Below are positions 1 through 10,841 of a DNA stretch of 64,000 nucleotides, piece after piece. The DNA lies in the NCBI GenBank assembly GCA_963966185.1, contig CAWZYM010000024.1, forward strand, positions 1-64,000, read 5' to 3'. The notes beneath the pieces are model-generated. The model was not told the DNA's origin and did not search any database. It saw only the letters and a program-made list of their open reading frames with translations. The stretch's first letter is position 1. Every line of letters starts with the position of its first letter. Made by a program: the position numbers and the translations under genes. Origin of the DNA: Rhabditoides inermis. Taxonomy: Eukaryota; Nematoda; Chromadorea; Rhabditida; Rhabditidae.

Positions 1-11
1 CAAGTTTGATT

Positions 12-1486
12 ACCATCCGGGCCGCCAGGAATCGTGCGAGAGGCAGGGGTAGAAAGAGAGAGGTGGGCAAGACTGATAGATCCATAGATCCTCTCATTCG
101 AGGGCAAAGTTATGATGAAACTCGAGTATTCCTAAGGCGCCAAGATTGATTACCAGCCGGGCCGCCAGGAATCGTGCGAGAGGCAGGGGGTAGAAAGAGA
201 GAGGTGGGCAAGACTGAGATCCTCTCATTGGAGGACAAAGTTATGATGAAACTCGAGTATTCCCTAAGGCGCCAAGTTTGATTACCAGCCGGGCCGCCAG
301 GAATCGTGCGAGAGGCAGGGGGTAGAAAGAGAGAGAGGTGGGCAAGACTGATAGATCCTCTCATTCGAGGGCAAAGTTATGATGAAACTCGAGTATTCCC
401 TAAGGCGCCAAGTTTGATTACCAGCCGGGCCGCCAGGAATCGTGCGAGAGGCAGGGGTAGAAAGAGAGAGGTGGGCAAGACTGATAGATCCTCTCATTCG
501 AGGGCAAAGTTATGATGAAACTCGAGTATTCCCTAAGGCGCCAAGTTTGATTACCAGCCGGGCCGCCAGGAATCGTGCGAGAGGCAGGGGTAGAAAGAGA
601 GAGAGGTGGGCAAGACTGATAGATCCTCTCATTCGAGGGCAAAGTTATGATGAAACTCGAGTATTCCCTAAGGCGCCAAGTTTGATTACCAGCCGGGCCG
701 CCAGGAATCGTGCGAGAGGCAGGGGTAGAAAGAGAGAGGTGGGCAAGACTGATAGATCCTCTCATTCGAGGGCAAAGTTATGATGAAACTCGAGTATTCC
801 CTAAGGCGCCAAGTTTGATTACCAGCCGGGCCGCCAGGAATCGTGCGAGAGGCAGGGGGTAGAAAGAGAGAGGTGGGCAAGACTGAGATCCTCTCATTTG
901 AGGGCAAAGTTATGATGAAACTCGAGTATTCCCTAAGCCGCCAAGTTTGATTACCAGCTGGGCCGCCAGGAATCGTGCGAGAGGCAGGGGGTAGAAAGAG
1001 AGAGGTGGGCAAGACTGAGATCCTCTCATTCGAGGGCAAAGTTATGATGAAACTCGAGTATTCCCTAAGGCGCCAAGTTTGATTACCAGCCGGGCCGCCA
1101 GGAATCGTGCGAGAGGCAGGGGGTAGAAAGAGAGAGAGGTGGGCAAGACTGATAGATCCTCTCATTCGAGGGCAAAGTTATGATGAAACTCGAGTATTCC
1201 CTAAGGCGCCAAGTTTGATTACCAGCCGGGCCGCCAGGAATCGTGCGAGAGGCAGGGGGTAGAAAGAGAGAGAGGTGGGCAAGACTGATAGATCCTCTCA
1301 TTCGAGGGCAAAGTTATGATGAAACTCGAGTATTCCCTAAGGCGCCAAGTTTGATTACCAGCCGGGCCGCCAGGAATCGTGCGAGAGGCAGGGGGTAGAG
1401 AGAGGTGGGCAAGACTGATAGATCCTCTCATTCGAGGGCAAAGTTATGATGAAACTCGAGAATTCCCTAAGGCGCCAAGTTTGATT
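12..1486 (+). repeat. Higher-order repeat, 11-mer unit 1 (1475 bp)
   Basis: Defined by the rare marker ACCATCC (usual ACCAGCC) at 12, 1487, 2964 and 4492. After each marker comes the same series of variant monomers: one with a TAGATCCATAGATCC duplication, one with CCAAGATTGATT, one with CATTGGAGGAC, then a run of 132-, 134- and 136-bp forms, and finally an EcoRI-bearing monomer (CTCGAGAATTCC). The unit holds 11 monomers. The 2-bp difference from the next unit is small-indel noise, for example the single missing C near 130. Confidence 0.88.
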
Positions 1487-2963
1487 ACCATCCGGGCCGC
1501 CAGGAATCGTGCGAGAGGCAGGGGTAGAAAGAGAGAGGTGGGCAAGACTGATAGATCCATAGATCCTCTCATTCGAGGGCAAAGTTATGATGAAACTCGA
1601 GTATTCCCTAAGGCGCCAAGATTGATTACCAGCCGGGCCGCCAGGAATCGTGCGAGAGGCAGGGGGTAGAAAGAGAGAGGTGGGCAAGACTGAGATCCTC
1701 TCATTGGAGGACAAAGTTATGATGAAACTCGAGTATTCCCTAAGGCGCCAAGTTTGATTACCAGCCGGGCCGCCAGGAATCGTGCGAGAGGCAGGGGGTA
1801 GAAAGAGAGAGAGGTGGGCAAGACTGATAGATCCTCTCATTCGAGGGCAAAGTTATGATGAAACTCGAGTATTCCCTAAGGCGCCAAGTTTGATTACCAG
1901 CCGGGCCGCCAGGAATCGTGCGAGAGGCAGGGGTAGAAAGAGAGAGGTGGGCAAGACTGATAGATCCTCTCATTCGAGGGCAAAGTTATGATGAAACTCG
2001 AGTATTCCCTAAGGCGCCAAGTTTGATTACCAGCCGGGCCGCCAGGAATCGTGCGAGAGGCAGGGGGTAGAAAGAGAGAGAGGTGGGCAAGACTGATAGA
2101 TCCTCTCATTCGAGGGCAAAGTTATGATGAAACTCGAGTATTCCCTAAGGCGCCAAGTTTGATTACCAGCGGGGCCGCCAGGAATCGTGCGAGAGGCAGG
2201 GGTAGAAAGAGAGAGGTGGGCAAGACTGATAGATCCTCTCATTCGAGGGCAAAGTTATGATGAAACTCGAGTATTCCCTAAGGCGCCAAGTTTGATTACC
2301 AGCCGGGCCGCCAGGAATCGTGCGAGAGGCAGGGGGTAGAAAGAGAGAGGTGGGCAAGACTGAGATCCTCTCATTTGAGGGCAAAGTTATGATGAAACTC
2401 GAGTATTCCCTAAGCCGCCAAGTTTGATTACCAGCTGGGCCGCCAGGAATCGTGCGAGAGGCAGGGGGTAGAAAGAGAGAGGTGGGCAAGACTGAGATCC
2501 TCTCATTCGAGGGCAAAGTTATGATGAAACTCGAGTATTCCCTAAGGCGCCAAGTTTGATTACCAGCCGGGCCGCCAGGAATCGTGCGAGAGGCAGGGGG
2601 TAGAAAGAGAGAGAGGTGGGCAAGACTGATAGATCCTCTCATTCGAGGGCAAAGTTATGATGAAACTCGAGTATTCCCTAAGGCGCCAAGTTTGATTACC
2701 AGCCGGGCCGCCAGGAATCGTGCGAGAGGCAGGGGGTAGAAAGAGAGAGAGGTGGGCAAGACTGATAGATCCTCTCATTCGAGGGCAAAGTTATGATGAA
2801 ACTCGAGTATTCCCTAAGGCGCCAAGTTTGATTACCAGCCGGGCCGCCAGGAATCGTGCGAGAGGCAGGGGGTAGAGAGAGGTGGGCAAGACTGATAGAT
2901 CCTCTCATTCGAGGGCAAAGTTATGATGAAACTCGAGAATTCCCTAAGGCGCCAAGTTTGATT
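1487..2963 (+). repeat. Higher-order repeat, 11-mer unit 2 (1477 bp)
   Basis: Second copy of the 11-monomer unit, bounded by ACCATCC markers at 1487 and 2964. The order of variants (CATTGGAGGAC, CATTTGAGG, TAAGCCGCC with CCAGCTGGG, then CGAGAATTCC) repeats that of unit 1 almost base for base. Private differences such as CCAGCGGGG near 2168 show independent mutation after duplication. Confidence 0.88.
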
Positions 2964-4491
2964 ACCATCCGGGCCGCCAGGAATCGTGCGAGAGGCAGGG
3001 GTAGAAAGAGAGAGGTGGGCGAGACTGATAGATCCATAGATCCTCTCATTCGAGGGCAAAGTTATGATGAAACTCGAGTATTCCCTAAGGCGCCAAGATT
3101 GATTACCAGCCGGGCCGCCAGGAATCGTGCGAGAGGCAGGGGGTAGAAAGAGAGAGGTGGGCAAGACTGAGATCCTCTCATTGGAGGACAAAGTTATGAT
3201 GAAACTCGAGTATTCCCTAAGGCGCCAAGTTTGATTACCAGCCGGTCCGCCAGGAATCGTGCGAGAGGCAGGGGGTAGAAAGAGAGAGGTGGGCAAGACT
3301 GAGATCCTCTCACTTGAGGGCAAAGTTATGATGAAACTCGAGTATTCCCTAAGGCGCCAAGTTTGATTACCAGCCGGGCCGCCAGGAATCGTGCGAGAGG
3401 CAGGGGGTAGAAAGAGAGAGAGGTGGGCAAGACTGATAGATCCTCTCATTCGAGGGCAAAGTTATGATGAAACTCGAGTATTCCCTAAGGCGCCAAGATT
3501 GATTACCAGCCGGGCCGCCAGGAATCGTGCGAGAGGCAGGGGGTAGAAAGAGAGAGGTGGGCAAGACTGATAGATCCTCTCATTCGAGGGCAAAGTTATG
3601 ATGAAACTCGAGTATTCCCTAAGGCGCCAAGTTTGATTACCAGCCGGGCCGCCAGGAATCGTGCGAGAGGCAGGGGGTAGAAAGAGAGAGGTGGGCAAGA
3701 CTGATAGATCCTCTCATTCGAGGGTAAAGTTATGATGAAACTCGAGTATTCCCTAAGGCGCCAAGTTTGATTACCAGCCGGGCCGCCAGGAATCGTGCGA
3801 GAGGCAGGGGGTAGAAAGAGAGAGAGGTGGGCAAGACTGATAGATCCTCTCATTCGAGGGCAAAGTTACGATGAAAACTAAGGCGCCAAGTTGATTACCA
3901 GCCGGGCCGCCAGGAATCGAGTATTCCCTAAGGCGCCAAGTTTGATTACCAGCCGGGCCGCCAGGAATCGTGCGAGAGGCAGGGGTAGAAAGAGAGAGGT
4001 GGGCAAGACTGATAGATCCATAGATCCTCTCATTCGAGGGCAAAGTTATGATGAAACTCGAGTATTCCCTAAGCTAAGGCGCCAAGATTGATTACCAGCC
4101 GGGCCGCCAGGAATCGTGCGAGAGGCAGGGGGTAGAAAGAGAGAGGTGGGCAAGACTGAGATCCTCTCACTTGAGGGCAAAGTTATGATGAAACTCGAGT
4201 ATTCCCTAAGGCGCCAAGTTTGATTACCAGCCGGGCCGCCAGGAATCGTGCGAGAGGCAGGGGGTAGAAAGAGAGAGAGGTGGGCAAGACTGATAGATCC
4301 TCTCATTCGAGGGCAAAGTTATGATGAAACTCGAGTATTCCCTAAGGCGCCAAGTTTGATTACCAGCCGGGCCGCCAGGAATCGTGCGAGAGGCAGGGGG
4401 TAGAGAGAGGTGGGCAAGACTGATAGATCCTCTCATTCGAGGGCAAAGTTATGATGAAACTCGAGAATTCCCTAAGGCGCCAAGTTTGATT
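2964..4491 (+). repeat. Higher-order repeat unit 3 (1528 bp), rearranged
   Basis: Bounded by ACCATCC markers at 2964 and 4492. It is 51 bp longer than unit 2, which is 11 monomers plus the 50-bp truncated monomer at 3882-3931. Its interior differs from units 1 and 2: it gains a CACTTGAGG monomer, the truncated monomer and a CTAAGCTAAGG monomer. The whole arrangement then repeats at +1528, so this rearranged version became the new amplification unit. Confidence 0.85.
3882..3931 (+). repeat. Truncated 50-bp satellite monomer, copy 1
   Basis: The monomer starts normally at GGCGCCAAG (one T short), runs to GGAATCG and then jumps to AGTATTCCCTAA, losing about 84 bp. The deletion joins sequences with short microhomology (TCG in AATCG and in CTCG) and brings the inverted pair GGAAT and ATTCC within five bases of each other. 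The monomer just upstream is also damaged (TTACGATGAAAACTAAGG), so two deletion scars lie side by side. Confidence 0.9.
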
Positions 4492-5409
4492 ACCATCCGG
4501 GCCGCCAGGAATCGTGCGAGAGGCAGGGGTAGAAAGAGAGAGGTGGGCGAGACTGATAGATCCATAGATCCTCTCATTCGAGGGCAAAGTTATGATGAAA
4601 CTCGAGTATTCCCTAAGGCGCCAAGATTGATTACCAGCCGGGCCGCCAGGAATCGTGCGAGAGGCAGGGGGTAGAAAGAGAGAGGTGGGCAAGACTGAGA
4701 TCCTCTCATTGGAGGACAAAGTTATGATGAAACTCGAGTATTCCCTAAGGCGCCAAGTTTGATTACCAGCCGGTCCGCCAGGAATCGTGCGAGAGGCAGG
4801 GGGTAGAAAGAGAGAGGTGGGCAAGACTGAGATCCTCTCACTTGAGGGCAAAGTTATGATGAAACTCGAGTATTCCCTAAGGCGCCAAGTTTGATTACCA
4901 GCCGGGCCGCCAGGAATCGTGCGAGAGGCAGGGGGTAGAAAGAGAGAGAGGTGGGCAAGACTGATAGATCCTCTCATTCGAGGGCAAAGTTATGATGAAA
5001 CTCGAGTATTCCCTAAGGCGCCAAGATTGATTACCAGCCGGGCCGCCAGGAATCGTGCGAGAGGCAGGGGGTAGAAAGAGAGAGGTGGGCAAGACTGATA
5101 GATCCTCTCATTCGAGGGCAAAGTTATGATGAAACTCGAGTATTCCCTAAGGCGCCAAGTTTGATTACCAGCCGGGCCGCCAGGAATCGTGCGAGAGGCA
5201 GGGGGTAGAAAGAGAGAGGTGGGCAAGACTGATAGATCCTCTCATTCGAGGGCAAAGTTATGATGAAACTCGAGTATTCCCTAAGGCGCCAAGTTTGATT
5301 ACCAGCCGGGCCGCCAGGAATCGTGCGAGAGGCAGGGGGTAGAAAGAGAGAGAGGTGGGCAAGACTGATAGATCCTCTCATTCGAGGGCAAAGTTACGAT
5401 GAAAACTAA

Positions 5410-5459
5410 GGCGCCAAGTTGATTACCAGCCGGGCCGCCAGGAATCGAGTATTCCCTAA
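5410..5459 (+). repeat. Truncated 50-bp satellite monomer, copy 2
   Basis: Same double scar as at 3882-3931, exactly 1528 bp downstream. Identical breakpoints mean it was inherited by duplication and not formed again. Confidence 0.9.
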
Positions 5460-6939
5460 GGCGCCAAGTTTGATTACCAGCCGGGCCGCCAGGAATCGTG
5501 CGAGAGGCAGGGGTAGAAAGAGAGAGGTGGGCAAGACTGATAGATCCATAGATCCTCTCATTCGAGGGCAAAGTTATGATGAAACTCGAGTATTCCCTAA
5601 GCTAAGGCGCCAAGATTGATTACCAGCCGGGCCGCCAGGAATCGTGCGAGAGGCAGGGGGTAGAAAGAGAGAGGTGGGCAAGACTGAGATCCTCTCACTT
5701 GAGGGCAAAGTTATGATGAAACTCGAGTATTCCCTAAGGCGCCAAGTTTGATTACCAGCCGGGCCGCCAGGAATCGTGCGAGAGGCAGGGGGTAGAAAGA
5801 GAGAGGTGGGTAAGACTGAGATCCTCTCTCATTCGAGGGCAAAGTTATGATGAAACTCGAGTATTCCCTAAGGCGCCAAGTTTGATTACCAGCCGGGCCG
5901 CCAGGAATCGTGCGAGAGGCAGGGGGTAGAAAGAGAGAGGTGGGCAAGACTGATAGATCCTCTCATTCGAGGGCAAAGTTATGATGAAACTCGAGTATTC
6001 CCTAAGGCGCCAAGTTTGATTACCAGCCGGGCCGCCAGGAATCGTGCGAGAGGTAGGGGGTAGAAAGAGAGAGAGGTGGGCAAGACTGATAGGTCCTCTC
6101 ATTCGAGGGCAAAGTTATGATGAAACTCGAGTATTCCCTAAGGCGCCAAGATTGATTACCAGCCGGGCCGCCAGGAATCGTGCGAGAGGCAGGGGGTAGA
6201 AAGAGAGAGGTGGGCAAGACTGAGATCCTCTCATTTGAGGGCAAAGTTATGATGAAACTCGAGTATTCCCTAAGCCGCCAAGTTTGATTACCAGCTGGGC
6301 CGCCAGGAATCGTGCGAGAGGCAGGGGGTAGAAAGAGAGAGGTGGGCAAGACTGAGATCCTCTCATTCGAGGGCAAAGTTATGATGAAACTCGAGTATTC
6401 CCTAAGGCGCCAAGTTTGATTACCAGCCGGGCCGCCAGGAATCGTGCGAGAGGCAGGGGGTAGAAAGAGAGAGGTGGGCAAGACTGATAGATCCTCTCAT
6501 TCGAGGGCAAAGATATGATGACACTCGAGTATTCCCTAAGGCGCCAAGTTTGATTACCAGCCGGGCCGCCAGGAATTGTGCGAGAGGCAGGGGGTAGAAA
6601 GAGAGAGGTGGGCAAGACTGAGATCCTCTCATTCGAGGGCAAAGTTATGATGAAACTCGAGTATTCCCTAAGGCGCCAAGTTTGATTACCAGCCGGGCCG
6701 CCAGGAATCGTGCGAGAGGCAGGGGGTAGAAAGAGAGAGGTGGGCAAGACTGATAGATCCTCTCATTCGAAGGGAAAGTTATGATGAAACTCGAGTATTC
6801 CCTAAGGCGCCAAGTTTGATTACCAGCCGGGCCGCCAGGAATCGTGCGAGAGGCAGGGGGTAGAAAGAGAGAGGTGGGCAAGACTGATAGATCCTCTCAT
6901 TCGAGGGCAAAGTTATGATGAAACTCGAGTATTCCCTAA

Positions 6940-7073
6940 GGCGCCAAGTTTGATTACCAGCCGGGCCGCCAGGAATCGTGCGAGAGGCAGGGGGTAGAAA
7001 GAGAGAGGTGGGCAAGACTGATAGATCCTCTCATTCGAGGGCAAAGTTATGATGAAACTCGAGTATTCCCTAA
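6940..7073 (+). repeat. Reference 134-bp satellite monomer
   Basis: A clean consensus-like monomer, chosen as the type copy: it starts at GGCGCC and ends at CCCTAA, exactly 134 bp. By hand count it has 71 G+C (53%) and seven CpG dinucleotides (in GGCGCC, CCGGGCCGCC twice, ATCGTGCGAG twice, TTCGAG and CTCGAG). The plus strand is strongly purine-rich from about monomer position 40 to 78. Short dyads are GGCGCC, CTCGAG and the distant pair GGAAT (about 33-37) and ATTCC (about 126-130). I see no match to the mammalian CENP-B box core and no telomere-like motif. I do not recognise the family. Confidence 0.95.
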
Positions 7074-7198
7074 GGCGCCAAGTTTGATTACCAGCCGGGC
7101 CGCCAGGAATCGTGCGAGAGGCAGGGGGTAGAAAGAGAGAGAGGTGGGCAAGACTGATAGATCCTCTCATTCGAGGGCAAAGTTACGATGAAAACTAA

Positions 7199-7248
7199 GG
7201 CGCCAAGTTGATTACCAGCCGGGCCGCCAGGAATCGAGTATTCCCTAA
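7199..7248 (+). repeat. Truncated 50-bp satellite monomer, copy 3
   Basis: Same double scar, 1789 bp after copy 2. The change in spacing from 1528 to 1789 bp shows that the amplified unit was re-cut with different boundaries between the two events. Confidence 0.9.
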
Positions 7249-8987
7249 GGCGCCAAGTTTGATTACCAGCCGGGCCGCCAGGAATCGTGCGAGAGGCAGG
7301 GGTAGAAAGAGAGAGGTGGGCAAGACTGATAGATCCATAGATCCTCTCATTCGAGGGCAAAGTTATGATGAAACTCGAGTATTCCCTAAGCTAAGGCGCC
7401 AAGATTGATTACCAGCCGGGCCGCCAGGAATCGTGCGAGAGGCAGGGGGTAGAAAGAGAGAGGTGGGCAAGACTGAGATCCTCTCACTTGAGGGCAAAGT
7501 TATGATGAAACTCGAGTATTCCCTAAGGCGCCAAGTTTGATTACCAGCCGGGCCGCCAGGAATCGTGCGAGAGGCAGGGGGTAGAAAGAGAGAGGTGGGC
7601 AAGACTGAGATCCTCTCTCATTCGAGGGCAAAGTTATGATGAAACTCGAGTATTCCCTAAGGCGCCAAGTTTGATTACCAGCCGGGCCGCCAGGAATCGT
7701 GCGAGAGGCAGGGGGTAGAAAGAGAGAGGTGGGCAAGACTGATAGATCCTCTCATTCGAGGGCAAAGTTATGATGAAACTCGAGTATTCCCTAAGGCGCC
7801 AAGTTTGATTACCAGCCGGGCCGCCAGGAATCGTGCGAGAGGTAGGGGGTAGAAAGAGAGAGAGGTGGGCAAGACTGATAGGTCCTCTCATTCGAGGGCA
7901 AAGTTATGATGAAACTCGAGTATTCCCTAAGGCGCCAAGATTGATTACCAGCCGGGCCGCCAGGAATCGTGCGAGAGGCAGGGGGTAGAAAGAGAGAGGT
8001 GGGCAAGACTGAGATCCTCTCATTTGAGGGCAAAGTTATGATGAAACTCGAGTATTCCCTAAGCCGCCAAGTTTGATTACCAGCTGGGCCGCCAGGAATC
8101 GTGCGAGAGGCAGGGGGTAGAAAGAGAGAGGTGGGCAAGACTGAGATCCTCTCATTCGAGGGCAAAGTTATGATGAAACTCGAGTATTCCCTAAGGCGCC
8201 AAGTTTGATTACCAGCCGGGCCGCCAGGAATCGTGCGAGAGGCAGGGGGTAGAAAGAGAGAGGTGGGCAAGACTGATAGATCCTCTCATTCGAGGGCAAA
8301 GATATGATGACACTCGAGTATTCCCTAAGGCGCCAAGTTTGATTACCAGCCGGGCCGCCAGGAATTGTGCGAGAGGCAGGGGGTAGAAAGAGAGAGGTGG
8401 GCAAGACTGAGATCCTCTCATTCGAGGGCAAAGTTATGATGAAACTCGAGTATTCCCTAAGGCGCCAAGTTTGATTACCAGCCGGGCCGCCAGGAATCGT
8501 GCGAGAGGCAGGGGGTAGAAAGAGAGAGGTGGGCAAGACTGATAGATCCTCTCATTCGAAGGGAAAGTTATGATGAAACTCGAGTATTCCCTAAGGCGCC
8601 AAGTTTGATTACCAGCCGGGCCGCCAGGAATCGTGCGAGAGGCAGGGGGTAGAAAGAGAGAGGTGGGCAAGACTGATAGATCCTCTCATTCGAGGGCAAA
8701 GTTATGATGAAACTCGAGTATTCCCTAAGGCGCCAAGTTTGATTACCAGCCGGGCCGCCAGGAATCGTGCGAGAGGCAGGGGGTAGAAAGAGAGAGGTGG
8801 GCAAGACTGAGAGATCCTCTCATTCGAGGGCAAAGTTATGATGAAACTCGAGTATTCCCTAAGGCGCCAAGTTTGATTACCAGCCGGGCCGCCAGGAATC
8901 GTGCGAGAGGCAGGGGGTAGAAAGAGAGAGGTGGGCAAGACTGATAGATCCTCTCATTCGAGGGCAAAGTTATGATGAAACTCGAGT
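7199..8987 (+). repeat. Higher-order repeat, 1789-bp unit, copy 2
   Basis: Second copy of the series described for 5410-7198, at a constant offset of 1789 bp, with private changes such as ACTGAGAGATCC near 8808. The downstream limit is approximate. A third, partial copy of its middle (about 7363-8270) lies at about 9934-10841, offset 2571 bp. Confidence 0.82.
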
Positions 8988-9453
8988 ATTCCCTAAGGCG
9001 CCAAGTTTGATTACCAGCCGGGCCGCCAGGAATCGTGCGAGAGGCAGGGGGTAGAAAGAGAGAGAGGTGGGCAAGACTGATAGATCCTCTCATTCGAGGG
9101 CAAAGTTATGATGAAACTCGAGTATTCCATAAGGCGCCAAGTTTGATTACCAGCCGGGCCGCCAGGAATCGTGCGAGAGGCAGGGGGTAGAAAGAGAGAG
9201 AGGTGGGCAAGACTGATAGATCCTCTCATTCGAGGGTAAAGTTATGATGAAACTCGAGTATTCCCTAAGGCGCCAAGTTTGATTACCAGCCGGGCCGCCA
9301 GGAATCGTGCGAGAGGGAGGGGGTAGAAAGAGAGAGAGGTGGGCAAGACTGATAGATCCTCTCATTCGAGGGCAAAGTTATGATGAAACTCGAGTATTCC
9401 CTAAGGCGCCAAGTTTGATTACCAGCCGGGCCGCCAGGAATCGTGCGAGAGGC

Positions 9454-9474
9454 GGGGGGGGGGGGGGGGGGGGG
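9454..9474 (+). repeat. G21 tract
   Basis: Uninterrupted run of 21 G in place of CAGGGGG, followed by TAGAGAGAGG (AAAG lost). Second longest G run in the window. Confidence 0.95.
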
Positions 9475-9933
9475 TAGAGAGAGGTGGGCAAGACTGATAG
9501 ATCCTCTCATTCGAGGGCAAAGTTATGATGAAACTCGAGAATTCCCTAAGGCGCCAAGTTTGATTACCAGCCGGGCCGCCAGGAATCGTGCGAGAGGCAG
9601 GGGGTAGAAAGAGAGAGGTGGGCAAGAATGTCAGATCCTCTCATTCCAGGGCAAAGTTATGATGAAACTCGAGTATTCCCTAAGGCGCCAAGTTTGATTA
9701 CCAGCCGGGCCGCCAGGAATCGTGCGAGAGGCAGGGGGTAGAAAGAGAGAGAGGTGGGCAAGACTGATAGATCCTCTCATTCGAGGGCAAAGTTATGATG
9801 AAACTCGAGTATTCCCTAAGGCGCCAAGTTTGATTACCAGCCGGGCCGCCAGGAATCGTGCGAGAGGCAGGGGTAGAAAGAGAGAGGTGGGCAAGACTGA
9901 TAGATCCATAGATCCTCTCATTCGAGGGCAAAG

Positions 9934-10841
9934 TTATGATGAAACTCGAGTATTCCCTAAGCTAAGGCGCCAAGATTGATTACCAGCCGGGCCGCCAGGA
10001 ATCGTGCGAGAGGCAGGGGGTAGAAAGAGAGAGGTGGGCAAGACTGAGATCCTCTCACTTGAGGGCAAAGTTATGATGAAACTCGAGTATTCCCTAAGGC
10101 GCCAAGTTTGATTACCAGCCGGGCCGCCAGGAATCGTGCGAGAGGCAGGGGGTAGAAAGAGAGAGGTGGGCAAGACTGAGATCCTCTCTCATTCGAGGGC
10201 AAAGTTATGATGAAACTCGAGTATTCCCTAAGGCGCCAAGTTTGATTACCAGCCGGGCCGCCAGGAATCGTGCGAGAGGCAGGGGGTAGAAAGAGAGAGG
10301 TGGGCAAAACTGATAGATCCTCTCATTCGAGGGCAAAGTTATGATGAAACTCGAGTATTCCCTAAGGCGCCAAGTTTGATTACCAGCCGGGCCGCCAGGA
10401 ATCGTGCGAGAGGTAGGGGGTAGAAAGAGAGAGAGGTGGGCAAGACTGATAGGTCCTCTCATTCGAGGGCAAAGTTATGATGAAACTCGAGTATTCCCTA
10501 AGGCGCCAAGATTGATTACCAGCCGGGCCGCCAGGAATCGTGCGAGAGGCAGGGGGTAGAAAGAGAGAGGTGGGCAAGACTGAGATCCTCTCATTTGAGG
10601 GCAAAGTTATGATGAAACTCGAGTATTCCCTAAGGCGCCAAGTTTGATTACCAGCTGGGCCGCCAGGAATCGTGCGAGAGGCAGGGGGTAGAAAGAGAGA
10701 GGTGGGCAAGACTGAGATCCTCTCATTCGAGGGCAAAGTTATGATGAAACTCGAGTATTCCCTAAGGCGCCAAGTTTGATTACCAGCCGGGCCGCCAGGA
10801 ATCGTGCGAGAGGCAGGGGGTAGAAAGAGAGAGGTGGGCAA
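9934..10841 (+). repeat. Partial third copy of the 1789-bp unit
   Basis: Carries CTAAGCTAAGG, CACTTGAGG, CTCTCTCATTCG, GAGGTAGGGGG with TAGGTCC, CATTTGAGG and CCAGCTGGG in the same order as 7363-8270, offset 2571 bp. One difference is CTAAGGCGCC where the other copies have CTAAGCCGCC next to CCAGCTGGG. Confidence 0.8.

Larger units (their letters stand above)
5410..7198 (+). repeat. Higher-order repeat, 1789-bp unit, copy 1
   Basis: Anchored by the truncated monomer. It contains in order a TAGATCCATAGATCC monomer, CTAAGCTAAGG, CACTTGAGG, CTCTCTCATTCG, GAGGTAGGGGG with TAGGTCC, CATTTGAGG, TAAGCCGCC with CCAGCTGGG, AAAGATATGATGACAC, GGAATTGTG and ATTCGAAGGGAAAG. The same ordered series recurs at +1789. 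Confidence 0.87.

Noticed and set aside
2832..3449. Long minus-strand open frame (205 codons) made of a repeating Pro- and Ser-rich peptide
   Set aside because: It is the satellite read through a run of 132- and 138-type lengths that keep frame. The peptide simply repeats the monomer, stops appear as soon as a 134- or 136-bp monomer enters, and the same motif occurs in all frames along the window. No promoter, start context or codon signal supports a gene.
6940..7073. CENP-B box in the monomer
   Set aside because: The nearest stretch (complement of the CCGGGCC region) matches only the first part of the core TTCGNNNNANNCGGG and fails at the essential TTCG end.
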